Origin: Actinomyces sp. 432
GTDB taxonomy: Bacteria > Actinomycetota > Actinomycetes > Actinomycetales > Actinomycetaceae
DNA: 64,000 nt
Direction: 5' to 3'
Assembly: GCF_009930875.1 (NCBI RefSeq)
Contig: NZ_CP025249.1
Span: 2,790,001 to 2,854,000 of the forward strand
Both the position numbers and the translations under genes were made by a program. Under the pieces are notes generated by a model. It did no database searches and was not told the DNA's origin. It worked only from the letters and a program-made list of their open reading frames with translations. Positions 36,292-47,653 of this stretch are shown here, piece by piece (position 1 is the first letter of the stretch; each line of letters opens with the position of its first letter).

Positions 36292-36411
36292 TGTCAAAAA
36301 TGATGACAAACGCTGCGGGCACACGCCCGCGGCAACTCCGTATCCGCGTGATTCCACCGTTTTCAAGGACGACGCCGACGGCGACCAGCCCGTTTGTCAT
36401 CAATTCTGACA
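36292..36411 (+). repeat. 120-bp palindrome-ended element, copy 3
   Basis: Arms TGTCAAAAATGATGACAAAC and GTTTGTCATCAATTCTGACA (18 of 20 paired). The core CCGCGTGATTCCACCGTTTT is at the same offset. It faces the same way as copy 2, and the two bracket the AbiEi-like gene. It also lies beyond the 3-prime end of pckG. Confidence 0.85.
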
Positions 36412-36492
36412 CCCGCCCCAGACGACGTTCCCACGCCACAAACGACGGGTCCCCGGCCCAGTGGACCGGGGACCCGACTAAGCGCTCAGCGC

Positions 36493-38337
<1,845 letters not shown>

Positions 38338-38497
38338 GTGAGTCCTTCTTTCTTTTGGTTCTCATGACTCAACGGGGTCGGGTCCTATCCTTCCTCATCC
38401 GTCGCCGAAGGTCACGTCCGAAGGTCCCTCGTCCGCACATTCGCGCCCTCCCGGGGTGGTGTTTCCCGCCACATCCGCGTGCGTGTAGCGTCGGGGC

Positions 38498-39346
38498 ATG
38501 GCCGTCAACCCCTGCCTCGTCATCCGTCATTCCGCGCGCCCACGCGCTTTACGCGGGCTTACTGCGCTGGCGGGGGCCGCAGCCGTGCTGTTGCTGTCGG
38601 GCTGCACCGCACATATGGACATGCGCCTGGACGCCTCCGGCACCTACGACGCCGATCTGGTCATGCGCGACACCACGGGCACGGTCTTCACCGAGGCCTC
38701 CGACTGCCAGGAGCTCGCCGCCGAATCGCTCGTCGGCACCGCGGACGGCGTGGGCGTGACCGCATCCCCGCTCGGATCCGCCGACGACGCCGACGGCCTG
38801 GGCTGCGAGGTGCACGTCACCGGCGTGCCCATCCCGGACGTCGGCGCCTCCGGCTCCAGTGCCGACGCCGGCCTGCTGGTGGCGCGCGACGGCGACCTGT
38901 ACGTCGTACACCTGGCCGGTTATGGCAACGTAGCCGCCGACGCTTCGGGCGCCGAGGGCGCCGACGGCGCGGCTAACGACGACGCGACAGCCGCAGCGCC
39001 CGCCACCGCGAACTCCGCCTCGAACCCGACCACGGGCCCAGATGACTCAGCACCGGAGGACTCGGGCCTCTCCCCCACGGCGGAATCGCTGAACACGGTT
39101 GTGGATGCCCACCTGTCGATCACCTTCCCGGGCGCCGTCGTCGACGCCGGCGGCGGCACCGTCTCCGGCACCACGGTCACCTGGGAGGATGCCGACGTCC
39201 TGTACGACGGCGTGAGCGCATCGGGGTACGCCACGGCGGGGACAGGCGTTTCCACCTGGGACCGCTACGGGTGGTGGATTGTCGCGGGGGTCGCCGGGGT
39301 CGGCGCGGCAGTGGGTGCGGCCGCGCTGCGCCGGCACCGTTCCTGA
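38498..39346 (+). CDS. LppM-like membrane lipoprotein
   Basis: A 282-residue protein. A signal peptide ends in lipobox LLSGC; LRLDASGTYDADLVMRD-type LppM domain strands follow. A long Ala/Asp-rich linker (near 150-195), LNTVVDAHLSITFPGAV and a C-terminal membrane helix (WWIVAGVAGVGAAVGA) complete it. LppM in mycobacteria influences phagosome trafficking; the role here is unknown. Confidence 0.75.
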   Translation: MAVNPCLVIRHSARPRALRGLTALAGAAAVLLLSGCTAHMDMRLDASGTYDADLVMRDTTGTVFTEASDCQELAAESLVGTADGVGVTASPLGSADDADGLGCEVHVTGVPIPDVGASGSSADAGLLVARDGDLYVVHLAGYGNVAADASGAEGADGAANDDATAAAPATANSASNPTTGPDDSAPEDSGLSPTAESLNTVVDAHLSITFPGAVVDAGGGTVSGTTVTWEDADVLYDGVSASGYATAGTGVSTWDRYGWWIVAGVAGVGAAVGAAALRRHRS

Positions 39347-39365
39347 CGCCGCGGCCGCCCCCGCC

Positions 39366-40652
39366 TCAGCCGAGTAGCCGGTGGCGGGTGATGGTGGCCT
39401 CGCGGCCCGCACCCACCCCGATGGCGGAGACGCGGCAGCCGGCGAGCTCCTCGATGCGCAGCACGTAGTCGCGGGCGGCTGCGGGCAGGTCCTCGAAGCG
39501 GCGCACGCCGGTGATGTCCTCGCTCCAGCCGGGCAGCTCCTCGTAGACCGGCTTGGCGTGGTGGAAGTCGGTCTGGGTCAGCGGCATCTCGGAGGTGACC
39601 TCGCCGTCGACGTCGTAGGCGACGCATACGGGGATGGTCTCGTGCCCGGTGAGCACGTCGAGCTTGGTCATGACCAAGTCGGTGAGCCCGTTGACGCGGG
39701 CGGCGTAGCGGGTGACGACGGCGTCGTGCCAGCCGCAGCGGCGCGGGCGGCCGGTAGTGACCCCGTACTCACCGCCCTCGGCGCGCAGCCGCTCACCCAT
39801 GGCGTCGGCGAGCTCGGTGGGGAAGGGCCCCTCGCCGACGCGGGTGGTGTAGGCCTTGACCACGCCGACGACGGCGTCGATGCGGGTGGGCCCCACGCCG
39901 GTGCCGGTGCAGGCGCCACCGGCGGTCGGGTTGGAGGAGGTCACGAAGGGGTAGGTGCCGTGGTCGATGTCGAGCATGGTGGCCTGGCCGGCCTCGAACA
40001 GGACGGTCTTGCCGGCGTCGAGGGCCCGGTTGAGCAGCAGGGAGGTGTCCACGACCATGGGGCGCACGCGGTCGGCGTAGGACAGCAGCTCGTCGGCCAC
40101 GGCGTCGGGGTCGATGGCGGGCCGGTTGAAGACCTTGAGCAGCAGGCTGTTCTTCTGATCCAGGGCGGAGTGGACCTTCTGCCGCAGGATCGACTCGTCG
40201 AACAGGTCCTGCACGCGCAGGCCCACGCGGTTCATCTTGTCCGCATAGGTGGGGCCGATGCCGCGGCCGGTGGTGCCCAGCTGGCGGGCACCGAGGAAGC
40301 GCTCGGTGGTGCGGTCCATGACCCGGTTGTAGGAGGGGATCAGGTGGGCGTTGGCGGAGATCTTCAGCGAGGAGGCGTCCTTGCCGCGGGAGGTGATCTC
40401 CTCGATCTCGGAGAACAGCACCTCCAGGTCCACCACCACACCGTTACCGATGACGGGGGTGACCCCGGGGGTGAGCACGCCCGCGGGCAGTAGGTGGAAG
40501 GCGAAGGACTCGCCGTCGATGACGACGGTGTGGCCGGCGTTGTTGCCGCCGTTGAACTTGACGACGTAGTCGACGCCCTGGCCGAGCTGGTCGGTCGCCT
40601 TGCCCTTTCCTTCGTCTCCCCATTGAGTCCCGACGACGACGACGGCTGGCAT
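39366..40652 (-). CDS. purA: Adenylosuccinate synthetase
   Basis: A 428-residue purine enzyme that joins IMP and aspartate using GTP. The N-terminal [17 protein letters not shown] has the catalytic Asp. [21 protein letters not shown] and the C-terminal substrate loop are all present. Full length. It diverges from aztD across about 250 bases. Confidence 0.97.
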   Translation of the reverse strand: MPAVVVVGTQWGDEGKGKATDQLGQGVDYVVKFNGGNNAGHTVVIDGESFAFHLLPAGVLTPGVTPVIGNGVVVDLEVLFSEIEEITSRGKDASSLKISANAHLIPSYNRVMDRTTERFLGARQLGTTGRGIGPTYADKMNRVGLRVQDLFDESILRQKVHSALDQKNSLLLKVFNRPAIDPDAVADELLSYADRVRPMVVDTSLLLNRALDAGKTVLFEAGQATMLDIDHGTYPFVTSSNPTAGGACTGTGVGPTRIDAVVGVVKAYTTRVGEGPFPTELADAMGERLRAEGGEYGVTTGRPRRCGWHDAVVTRYAARVNGLTDLVMTKLDVLTGHETIPVCVAYDVDGEVTSEMPLTQTDFHHAKPVYEELPGWSEDITGVRRFEDLPAAARDYVLRIEELAGCRVSAIGVGAGREATITRHRLLG

Positions 40653-40881
40653 TGCTGCTCCCTGTGTGAGTGGGTGCCCCGCGGTGCTCCTGCGCGCCCC
40701 TTGGGACAGGCGCGGCCTGCGGACGCGCCGCGGGTCAGCCTACCCGCGCCAGGAGCCGCCCACGGGCAACGCCGACTGGCGGACACGCTCCGACGGCTTG
40801 TCCCGGCAGCACGCGGACGCCTCCGACCGTTGCGGCCGAAGCCCCGCCGCTTCAGGTGGATGTGACCGAGTTGCAGCACTT

Positions 40882-40900
40882 AACGATAATCATTACCGTT
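40882..40900 (+). promoter_or_regulatory. Zur-like zinc operator upstream of aztD
   Basis: AACGATAATCATTACCGTT is a near-perfect 9-1-9 palindrome (one mismatch) 6 bases ahead of the aztD start. It resembles zinc-uptake regulator boxes. Repression when zinc is abundant would suit the gene. Confidence 0.65.
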
Positions 40901-40906
40901 TAACGT

Positions 40907-42199
40907 ATGAGAACGATTCCCCATACCAGAAATCTCATCCTGGCCGCCGCAGCGGCGTTGACCATGACCTTGACCGCCTGCGGGTCATCCCCAGCGGGAG
41001 ACCCCGGCTCCCCCGATACCACGCAGGCGCAGGCCACCACGGCGTCGTCGGAGAAACCCGTGGAGGTCGCCGACGTGGACCCGCGCGCCGCCATCGCCTA
41101 CGACGGCGGCATCCAGATCGTGGACACCTCCGACGGCTCCGTCGTGGCGGACATCGAGAAGGAGGGCTTCCTGCGCCTCAACCCGGCCGGGGACGGCCGC
41201 CACGTGCTCGTCTCCTCCGCCGAGGGATTCGAGGTCCTTGACCTGGGAATGATCGTCAAACCCCACGGGGACCACAACCACTACTACACCACCACCCCGA
41301 AGCTCACCGGGTCGGTGATCGCGGCGGAGACCCCCGGACACGTCGTCACCCACGCCGGGAAGACGGCCGTATTCGACGACGGCACGGGCACGGTGACCAT
41401 CTTTGAGACCAACGCCCTGGAGGACGGGCAGCTCAGCCCCGAGGAGCTGACCAGCTTCAAGACGAATGACCCGCACCACGGCGTCGCCGTCCCCCTGGCC
41501 AGTGGCAGCGTCCTGGTGACCGAGGGGACCGAGGACGAGCGACACACGATCCATGAGCGCAAGGCCGACGGTTCCATCGGCGCCGAGTCGACCGACTGCC
41601 CCGGCGTCCACGGCGAGGCCACAGCCCAGGGCGAGGACGTGGCCAGCTTCGGCTGCACCAACGGCTCGGTAGTGTTCCGCGATGGGCAGTTCCACAAGGT
41701 GGCGGTGCCGGAGGCGTATCAGCGCAGCGGCAACCAATTCGGCTCCCCCGACTCCCCCTATGTGCTCACCGACTACAAGACCGTCGAGCCGGTCGACGGC
41801 GCGGAGCCCGAGCATCCCACGCGGGTCGGCATCATCGACACGACCGATGCCACCACCAAGACCGTGGAGCTGGGCTCGGCCTACTGGTTCCGCTCCTTCG
41901 GCCGCGGCGCCGATGGGGAAGGCGTGGTGCTCACCTACGACGGCAAGCTGAACATCCTCGATCCGGCGTCCGCCGCCGTGACCAAGCAGGTGGATGTGGT
42001 CACGCCCTGGACGGAGAATGAGAACTGGCAGGAGCCCGGCCCCAATGTGAAGACGGCAGGCGACTTCGCCTACGTCACCGACCACGCCGCCAAGAAGTTG
42101 CACCTCGTACAGATCTCCACCGGTGAGCTGATCTCCAGCCTGGACCTGAGCGTGGTGCCCAATGAGATGACGGTGATTGACGCCGAGCTCAAGCACTGA
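40907..42199 (+). CDS. aztD: Zinc metallochaperone AztD-like lipoprotein
   Basis: A 430-residue beta-propeller-like lipoprotein. A signal peptide ends in lipobox LTAC, followed by a Ser/Thr-rich linker. The His-rich HGDHNHYYTTTP is the metal-binding loop of AztD, which passes zinc to the binding protein AztC. No aztABC genes lie beside it, so the partner must be elsewhere. The start ATG 40907 lies directly behind a Zur-like palindrome. Confidence 0.85.
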   Translation: MRTIPHTRNLILAAAAALTMTLTACGSSPAGDPGSPDTTQAQATTASSEKPVEVADVDPRAAIAYDGGIQIVDTSDGSVVADIEKEGFLRLNPAGDGRHVLVSSAEGFEVLDLGMIVKPHGDHNHYYTTTPKLTGSVIAAETPGHVVTHAGKTAVFDDGTGTVTIFETNALEDGQLSPEELTSFKTNDPHHGVAVPLASGSVLVTEGTEDERHTIHERKADGSIGAESTDCPGVHGEATAQGEDVASFGCTNGSVVFRDGQFHKVAVPEAYQRSGNQFGSPDSPYVLTDYKTVEPVDGAEPEHPTRVGIIDTTDATTKTVELGSAYWFRSFGRGADGEGVVLTYDGKLNILDPASAAVTKQVDVVTPWTENENWQEPGPNVKTAGDFAYVTDHAAKKLHLVQISTGELISSLDLSVVPNEMTVIDAELKH

Positions 42200-42253
42200 G
42201 ACCCGGTTTTTCGGCACCGGCGCATACCGCCACGCCGTCGCCTACCGGGTCCG

Positions 42254-42308
42254 GCGTCCCGGCGCTCTGGTCCGTGAGCGGCTCTCATGGACCAGAGCGC
42301 CGGGACGC
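42254..42308. terminator. 20-bp perfect hairpin between convergent genes
   Basis: GCGTCCCGGCGCTCTGGTCC (42254-42273) and its exact reverse complement (42289-42308) enclose a 15-base loop. It lies between the ends of aztD and the DUF624 gene. There is no T-run, so it may be a bidirectional terminator of the T-less actinobacterial type. Confidence 0.7.
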
Positions 42309-42328
42309 AGCTACGTCTTCGCCTTATC

Positions 42329-42363
42329 GACCGACCTCGGCACGTAACTTCTACCGACCCCGG
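42329..42363. repeat. 23-bp repeat family, locus 3 (1.5 units)
   Basis: Units at 42329 (GACCGACCTCGGCACGTAAC then TTC) and 42352 (partial). The TAG stop of the DUF624 gene lies inside it. Confidence 0.75.
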
Positions 42364-42986
42364 CGAGTTGGGGCGGCGGCGCGCAGGCGGTCAATCACGG
42401 GCCGCTGCACCAGAGCCATGAGATAGCCGATGAAGGCGACGCCGAGCAGCACCATGAACCAGCCGGCGGCGGCGCGGGCGCCGGGCAGGGCAACCACGAT
42501 CACGGGGACGGCAAGCAGAAGCAGGCACACGGCGGTGCGGCCGAGCGCCCCGACGGCCAGGCGCGCCGCATTGGCCACGTGCGCGCCGACGGTGTTGTCG
42601 AAGAAGGCGACCAGCGGCACCAGCCAGATCAGGACGGCGACGATCAGCAGCGCCCCGGCGTCGACCAGACCAGTCAGGGCGGCACCGCCCAGCTGGGAGA
42701 GTGACAGGTTCATCCAGGCGGCCAGTCCCGCCGCGGCGAGCGCCGGCAGCCACCAGGCCAGCGACTGGGCCAGGTTGGTGCGGAACGAGTGCCACCAGGT
42801 GCGCACCGTGTAGGTGTCCTCATCGCGCGCCATTTCCATCACCACGCGGGCGCAGGCGGTAAGCGCTGCGCCCGCGGTGATGATGGGCAGGCACCCCAGC
42901 AGGGTGAGCAGGTTGACGACGACGAGGTCGGCGGCCGCAGACCACGCCCGGTAGAAGGCCGAGTCGGGTCTTAGGAAACCGGACAT
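42351..42986 (-). CDS. DUF624/YesL-like membrane protein
   Basis: A 211-residue protein with about five membrane helices, of the YesL group encoded beside sugar ABC transporters. It opens with FYRAWSAAADLVVVNLLTLLG. The function is unknown, though family members accompany uptake of complex saccharides. It closes the four-gene sugar operon, 12 bases beyond the MalG-type permease stop. Confidence 0.8.
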   Translation of the reverse strand: MSGFLRPDSAFYRAWSAAADLVVVNLLTLLGCLPIITAGAALTACARVVMEMARDEDTYTVRTWWHSFRTNLAQSLAWWLPALAAAGLAAWMNLSLSQLGGAALTGLVDAGALLIVAVLIWLVPLVAFFDNTVGAHVANAARLAVGALGRTAVCLLLLAVPVIVVALPGARAAAGWFMVLLGVAFIGYLMALVQRPVIDRLRAAAPTRRGR

Positions 42987-42998
42987 GACGTGGGCGGC

Positions 42999-43907
42999 TC
43001 AACCCTTGACGGCGCCGGCGGCGACGCCCTCGACGATGTACTTCTGGCCGAAGGCGTAGAAGACGACGATCGGGATGATGGCCAGAACCAGCATCGCCAT
43101 CTGGGCACCCATGTCGCGGTTGCCGTTGGAGCCGACGAGCATCTGGATGACGATGGGGACCGTCTTGTAGCGCTCGTCCTGGCCGATGACCAGGTTCGGC
43201 AGGAGGAAGTCGTTCCACACCCACATGGCATTCAGGACCGCGACCGTCACCGACGTCGGCTTGAGCAGCGGCATCACCACCCGGAAGTAGCTCTGCAGCG
43301 GGGTGCAGCCGTCCATGTAGGCGGCCTCCTCGATGTCCATCGGCACGGACTTGATGAAGCCCGCGAACAGGAACACGGACAGGCCGCCGCCGAAGCCCAG
43401 GTAGAGGATGATCATGCCCCACGGCGTCGCCAGGCCCAGCGCGTCGGCGATCTTGACGGTGGGGAACATGACCAGCTGGAAGGGGGCAATCATGGAGAAG
43501 GCGAACAGGTAGTAGATCAGGGAGGTCCACCAGGTCTTGACGCGGGTGATGTAGTACGCGGTCATGGCCGTCAGCAGCACGATCACCGCCACCGAGCCGA
43601 CGGTGATGAACAGCGACCAGCCCAGGGCCCGGGCGAAGCCGGACAGCTGCAGACCGGTGATGTAGTTGCTCAGCCCGGCGAAGGTCTCGCCGGTGGGCAG
43701 GGAGAAGGGCGAGTCGGAGATGAAGAACTTGCCCTTGAAGGAGTTGATCAGGATGAACAGCAGCGGAATGATCCAGATCAGCGACAGCACCGTCAGCAGG
43801 GCGGTGAGCAGGTTCTGACCGGCCGTCTGCTTGCGGCGGGCGGGCTTGGAGGGCTGCATCGGCTTTATGGCCGTCGGGCCCATGGGGGCGAGGGTCTCGG
43901 TGCTCAC
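42999..43907 (-). CDS. Carbohydrate ABC transporter permease (MalG/UgpE type)
   Basis: A 302-residue permease with six membrane helices and EAA motif EAAYMDGCTPLQSYFRVVMP, which docks an ATPase. No ATPase gene is in the operon, so a shared MsiK-like ATPase is likely. It overlaps the preceding permease by 4 bases. Confidence 0.9.
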   Translation of the reverse strand: MSTETLAPMGPTAIKPMQPSKPARRKQTAGQNLLTALLTVLSLIWIIPLLFILINSFKGKFFISDSPFSLPTGETFAGLSNYITGLQLSGFARALGWSLFITVGSVAVIVLLTAMTAYYITRVKTWWTSLIYYLFAFSMIAPFQLVMFPTVKIADALGLATPWGMIILYLGFGGGLSVFLFAGFIKSVPMDIEEAAYMDGCTPLQSYFRVVMPLLKPTSVTVAVLNAMWVWNDFLLPNLVIGQDERYKTVPIVIQMLVGSNGNRDMGAQMAMLVLAIIPIVVFYAFGQKYIVEGVAAGAVKG

Positions 43908-44749
43908 GCTTCAACCTCCTTGGCGCGGGTCGCGCGCAGCTGCAGCACGGCGATGACGGAAACGATGATGAAGAAGATGACGGCCTGCGCCTGGGCGATG
44001 CCCTGCTTGCCGACCTGCTTGTACATCAGGTCGACGATGTTCAGCGCCGCCATCTGCGTCTGCTTGAGCGGAGCGCCGTTGGTCAGCGCCAGGTTCTGGT
44101 CGTACATCTTGAAGGTGTTGGCCAGGGTGAGGAACAGGCAGATGGTGATGGAGGGCATGACCATCGGGATGGTGACGTGGCGCAGGGTCATCCACTTTCC
44201 GGCGCCGTCGATCTGGGACGCCTCGATCAGCTCCGGCGGCACGTTCTGCAGACCGGCGATGTAGATGATCATCATGTAGCCCATGAGCTGCCAGTTGATC
44301 AGCAGGATCAGGCCGGCCATGCCCAGGCGCCAGTCGTTGACGATGGTCTGACCCCAGTGGCGCAGAATCGCGTTGAGCATGACCTGCCAGGTGTAGCCCA
44401 GGACGATGCCGCCGATCAGGTTCGGCATGAAGAACACCGAGCGGAACAGGTTGGTGCCGCGCAGCTTGCGGGTGAGCAGGTAAGCCAGGACGAAGGCGCC
44501 GAGGTTGACAGTAATGATGGAGATGGCCGAGACCAGGGCGGTGAAGCCGAGCGCCTTGACGAAGCCGGTGTTGCCGGTCAGCGCGGTCTGGTAGTTGTCG
44601 AAGCCGACCCACTTGGCGTTGGTGAGCGTGGTGAATTTGGTCAGTGACAGGTACAGGCCCATGAAGAAGGGCACGATGAACGCGATGAGGAAGGCGATCA
44701 GCGTGGGGCCGGTGAAAACGAGGAAGTACTTCTTGAGCGACTTGGTCAT
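43904..44749 (-). CDS. Carbohydrate ABC transporter permease (MalF/UgpA type)
   Basis: A 281-residue membrane protein with EAA motif EASQIDGAGKWMTLRHVTIP and a short N-terminus before the first helix. It forms the pore with the MalG-type partner. It follows the substrate-binding gene by about 150 bases. Confidence 0.9.
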   Translation of the reverse strand: MTKSLKKYFLVFTGPTLIAFLIAFIVPFFMGLYLSLTKFTTLTNAKWVGFDNYQTALTGNTGFVKALGFTALVSAISIITVNLGAFVLAYLLTRKLRGTNLFRSVFFMPNLIGGIVLGYTWQVMLNAILRHWGQTIVNDWRLGMAGLILLINWQLMGYMMIIYIAGLQNVPPELIEASQIDGAGKWMTLRHVTIPMVMPSITICLFLTLANTFKMYDQNLALTNGAPLKQTQMAALNIVDLMYKQVGKQGIAQAQAVIFFIIVSVIAVLQLRATRAKEVEA

Positions 44750-44898
44750 GTGTGTCTCGAGGGGTTCACGGAGGCGGGCGGCGACAGGGCGGTTGAGTGG
44801 GAATGACAGGCGGCGCCCGGCAGTGTCACCGGGCGCCGCCGTCGTTAATTCACGATCCTACAAGGGCCACTCGACGGCCACTGTCGGGGTGCGGAGAA

Positions 44899-46236
44899 TC
44901 AGGCGCTCTTCTCGGCGTGCCACTCCTCGACGAAGTAGTTCTTGACGTCGTCCCAATCCTCGGCGCCGGAGGCGTACTGGGACAGGTGCTGGCCGACCTG
45001 GTCCTTGAAGTCCTGGCTCGGGAAGGTCTGGAAGACCCAGTTGATCGGGTACAGGTCATCGTTGTTCATGTACTCCACGACCTCGGCGCCGAGCGGGTCG
45101 GCAGGGGCGAGCTCGGCGAAGGCCGAGTAGGGAGCCATGGAGACCACGGAGTTGTCGGTGAGCAGCTTGGCGGCCTCGGCATCCATGAACAGCCAGTTCA
45201 GGAAGTCGATGGAGGCCTGCTGGTCCGCCTCGGAGGCCTGGGAGTTGATCGACAGGAAGTTCTCGGTTCCCAGCGCGATGCCGGAGTCCTCCTCGCCGTC
45301 CACGCCGATGTAGATCGGCATGAAGTGGATCTGGTCCTCCTTGACGACGTTGCCGTCGACCTCGGAGATCTGGGACCAGGCCCAGTTACCGTTCTGGACC
45401 ATGGCGGCCTTGCCCAGGGCGAACTCGGCCATCGAGTCCGAAACGTACTTGGAGGACAGCGCAGAGGGCTCGACCGTGGAGTTGTTGAGGTAGAGGTCGA
45501 AGATCTGCCGGTAATTGTCCGAGTAGGTCAGCTCGAGGTCAGGAGTGTCGGTGACGCCCTTGTCCTTGAACTCGTAGTAGATGGGGTAGTTGGCCAGGTG
45601 GGTCTGCCAGCGCCAGTCCTCACCGGGGGTGAAGGAGGTACAGGCGAAGACACCGTCGATACCCAGCTCGTCCTTCTTGGACTGCATGTCCTCGACGACC
45701 TCCTTGAGCTTGTCGAAGCCCTTGATCTCATCGATGGAGGAGGCCTTGGCGCCGTCCGTCGCGAAGTAGGCGTCCATGATCTCGCCGTTGTAGATCAGGC
45801 CATAGCCCTCGGTTGCGAGCGGGGAGCCGTAGACGGTGCCGGCATCGTCGGTCAGGGCCATGGACGGGTCGGTGAGGTCCTTGACGAAGTCTGCGTCCGA
45901 GATGTCGAGCGCGTAGTCCTGCCAGGTGGCCAGGCCGACCGGGCCATTGATGTTGAAGATCGTGGGCGGGTTGGACTTGGCTACCTCGGTCTGCAGGGTC
46001 TGCTCGTAGGTGCCGGAGGCGGCGGTGACGACCTTGACCTGGACACCGGTCTTCTCGGTGTAGGTGGAGGCGATGGTCTTGAAAACCTCCTCGGCCTCGG
46101 GCTTGAAGTTCAGGAAGTAGACCGAGCCGGTCCCGGAGTCGCCGGAGTCGGACCCGTTGGAGCAGGCGGCCAGAGTCGCGGCGAGCGCGACCGCCGCGGA
46201 GCCACCGAGCATAGAGCGACGGGTGATGGGTCGCAT
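44899..46236 (-). CDS. Sugar ABC transporter substrate-binding lipoprotein (family 1)
   Basis: A 445-residue lipoprotein from ATG 46236, chosen for the AGGGAGGACAATCA ribosome site. It has a twin-arginine-like TRRSMLGGSAAV and lipobox LAAC. The mature part has family 1 features (TGVQVKVVTAASGTYEQTL, GKAAMVQNGNWAWSQI). First gene of the sugar operon, preceded by a palindrome at 46373-46387. The sugar is unknown and no glycosidase is adjacent. Confidence 0.9.
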   Translation of the reverse strand: MRPITRRSMLGGSAAVALAATLAACSNGSDSGDSGTGSVYFLNFKPEAEEVFKTIASTYTEKTGVQVKVVTAASGTYEQTLQTEVAKSNPPTIFNINGPVGLATWQDYALDISDADFVKDLTDPSMALTDDAGTVYGSPLATEGYGLIYNGEIMDAYFATDGAKASSIDEIKGFDKLKEVVEDMQSKKDELGIDGVFACTSFTPGEDWRWQTHLANYPIYYEFKDKGVTDTPDLELTYSDNYRQIFDLYLNNSTVEPSALSSKYVSDSMAEFALGKAAMVQNGNWAWSQISEVDGNVVKEDQIHFMPIYIGVDGEEDSGIALGTENFLSINSQASEADQQASIDFLNWLFMDAEAAKLLTDNSVVSMAPYSAFAELAPADPLGAEVVEYMNNDDLYPINWVFQTFPSQDFKDQVGQHLSQYASGAEDWDDVKNYFVEEWHAEKSA

Positions 46237-46372
46237 TGATTGTCCTCCCTTGGACACGGAGTTGCCGGACCGAGGCCCGGAGAGAGCGGCTGCCAATCGT
46301 GCGTCACGAACCGCGAAGCGGCCCATCGCCCGACGGCGCTGACGCCCCCATTACACACGACACCCCGGCTTG

Positions 46373-46387
46373 TTGCAAGCCTTGCAA
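46373..46387 (-). promoter_or_regulatory. LacI-type operator upstream of the sugar operon
   Basis: TTGCAAGCCTTGCAA is a perfect 7-1-7 palindrome 137 bases ahead of the substrate-binding gene. A second half-site TTGCAAGG lies near 46459. Sites of this type serve LacI-family sugar regulators; the regulator gene is not in the window. Confidence 0.6.
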
Positions 46388-46573
46388 ACCAGATTCGGGG
46401 CATTCATGGGCGGATGCGGGGTTTTGTGTGCATTCACAGCCCCATCCTGTAACCTTTTTGCAAGGACTGCGCCGACCCATTGCAGGCCGGTACTCGTCCT
46501 CACACCGCCCCTCACGCCAACCTCCGCCTGTCATGCCGCTGCCGCATTCCGACCCGAGCGGTATGATTCTGGT

Positions 46574-46801
46574 ATGACTCAGAAGATTGCGGTAAGCCTC
46601 CCGGATGCGCAGGTCAGCTCGATCCGGCGCGCGGTTGCGCAGGGGCGGGCGGCGTCGGCGTCCGGGTACATCAGCGCCGCGGTCGCCCGCGCCGAGCGCG
46701 AAGACGGCCTGACCGAGCTGCTCGATGACTTGGACCGCGAGCTGGGCCAGGTCGACGACGCCGACCTGGCCTGGGCCGACCGCGCCCTCGGACTGGCGTG
46801 A
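46574..46801 (+). CDS. Antitoxin of a PIN toxin pair
   Basis: A 75-residue protein. The N-terminal QKIAVSLPDAQVSSIRRAVA resembles a ribbon-helix-helix, and its acidic tail DDLDRELGQVDDADLAWAD fits toxin binding. Two GGTATGA direct repeats (46560, 46571) overlap the start and may be its operator. It overlaps the toxin gene by 4 bases. Confidence 0.8.
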   Translation: MTQKIAVSLPDAQVSSIRRAVAQGRAASASGYISAAVARAEREDGLTELLDDLDRELGQVDDADLAWADRALGLA

Positions 46802-47193
46802 CTACGGACGTCGAGGTCACGGGCCTGACCCTGGACACCGGGGCGCTGCTGGCGCTCGAGCGCGGCGACGCCAGAATGCGGGCCCTGCTGCGCCGGGCGA
46901 CCGAGGCCGGGATGGCACTGGCAGTACCCGCCGGCGTCGTCGCCCAAGCCTGGCGAGGAGGACCCCGCCAAGCGCGTGTCGCCCGCCTGCTCGGTGACCC
47001 CGCGGTTCAGGTCATCCCGCTGGACGATGTGACGGCGCGGGCGGTGGGGCTGCTATGCCGCCGCAGCGGACACCCTGACATCGTCGACGTCCATGTGGCA
47101 CTGCACGCCCACGAGCATGGCCACGCGGTGGTGACCTCGGACCCGGGCGACCTGCGCGCCGTCACCCCCACTCTGCGCCTCATCGCCGTCTAA
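46798..47193 (+). CDS. vapC: PIN-domain ribonuclease toxin (VapC type)
   Basis: A 131-residue toxin, GTG start. PIN acidic residues are seen in LTLDTGALLALERGD, HPDIVDVHVA and VVTSDPGDL. The frame is intact, in contrast to the toxin at 11858. It is coupled to the antitoxin by overlap. Confidence 0.85.
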   Translation: MTTDVEVTGLTLDTGALLALERGDARMRALLRRATEAGMALAVPAGVVAQAWRGGPRQARVARLLGDPAVQVIPLDDVTARAVGLLCRRSGHPDIVDVHVALHAHEHGHAVVTSDPGDLRAVTPTLRLIAV

Positions 47194-47255
47194 CCTGCCG
47201 ACGCCACCGGCCCGGCGCCGACATCAAGCACGCCCCGCCTCGCCAGGCGGTGTGC

Positions 47256-47483
47256 TCAGTCGTCCCGGTGGCGCATCCAGTACAGGTAGGAGTACACGCC
47301 CATGACTCCGAAGAAGAGTGGATACAGCCAGACACGCGGGGTCAGCCACGCCTCGATGGACAGCAGGTCGCCGTTCTCCAGCCCCAGCAGGACTCGCGCC
47401 ACCATGAGCGACCACAGGAACTGCGCGGCCACCCGCCTGGCAGTCGGCCGACGGTGCCGCGTGCGCTCGCCGGTTACAGTCAT
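47256..47483 (-). CDS. Small membrane protein of unknown function
   Basis: 75 residues from ATG 47483 with an AGGGGAG site. There are two predicted helices (RVAAQFLWSLMVARVLLG and LYPLFFGVMGVYSYLY). A basic N-terminus suggests inside orientation. No family recognised. It lies downstream of fbaA on the same strand, about 170 bases on. Confidence 0.6.
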   Translation of the reverse strand: MTVTGERTRHRRPTARRVAAQFLWSLMVARVLLGLENGDLLSIEAWLTPRVWLYPLFFGVMGVYSYLYWMRHRDD

Positions 47484-47653
47484 GGGACTCCCCTTCAACT
47501 CGTGCATCCCGTTGTTCTCCGCGGAAGCCGGCGGCCCCGGCACCGCGTGGGTGCCGGGGCCGCCGCCAATGTCACAGCGCGTTCAGACGCTCTCCGCACG
47601 CACGGCTGCCCGGTGAGGCAAGGCCACCGCCGGGCACGCCGTCGTCGGGACGA

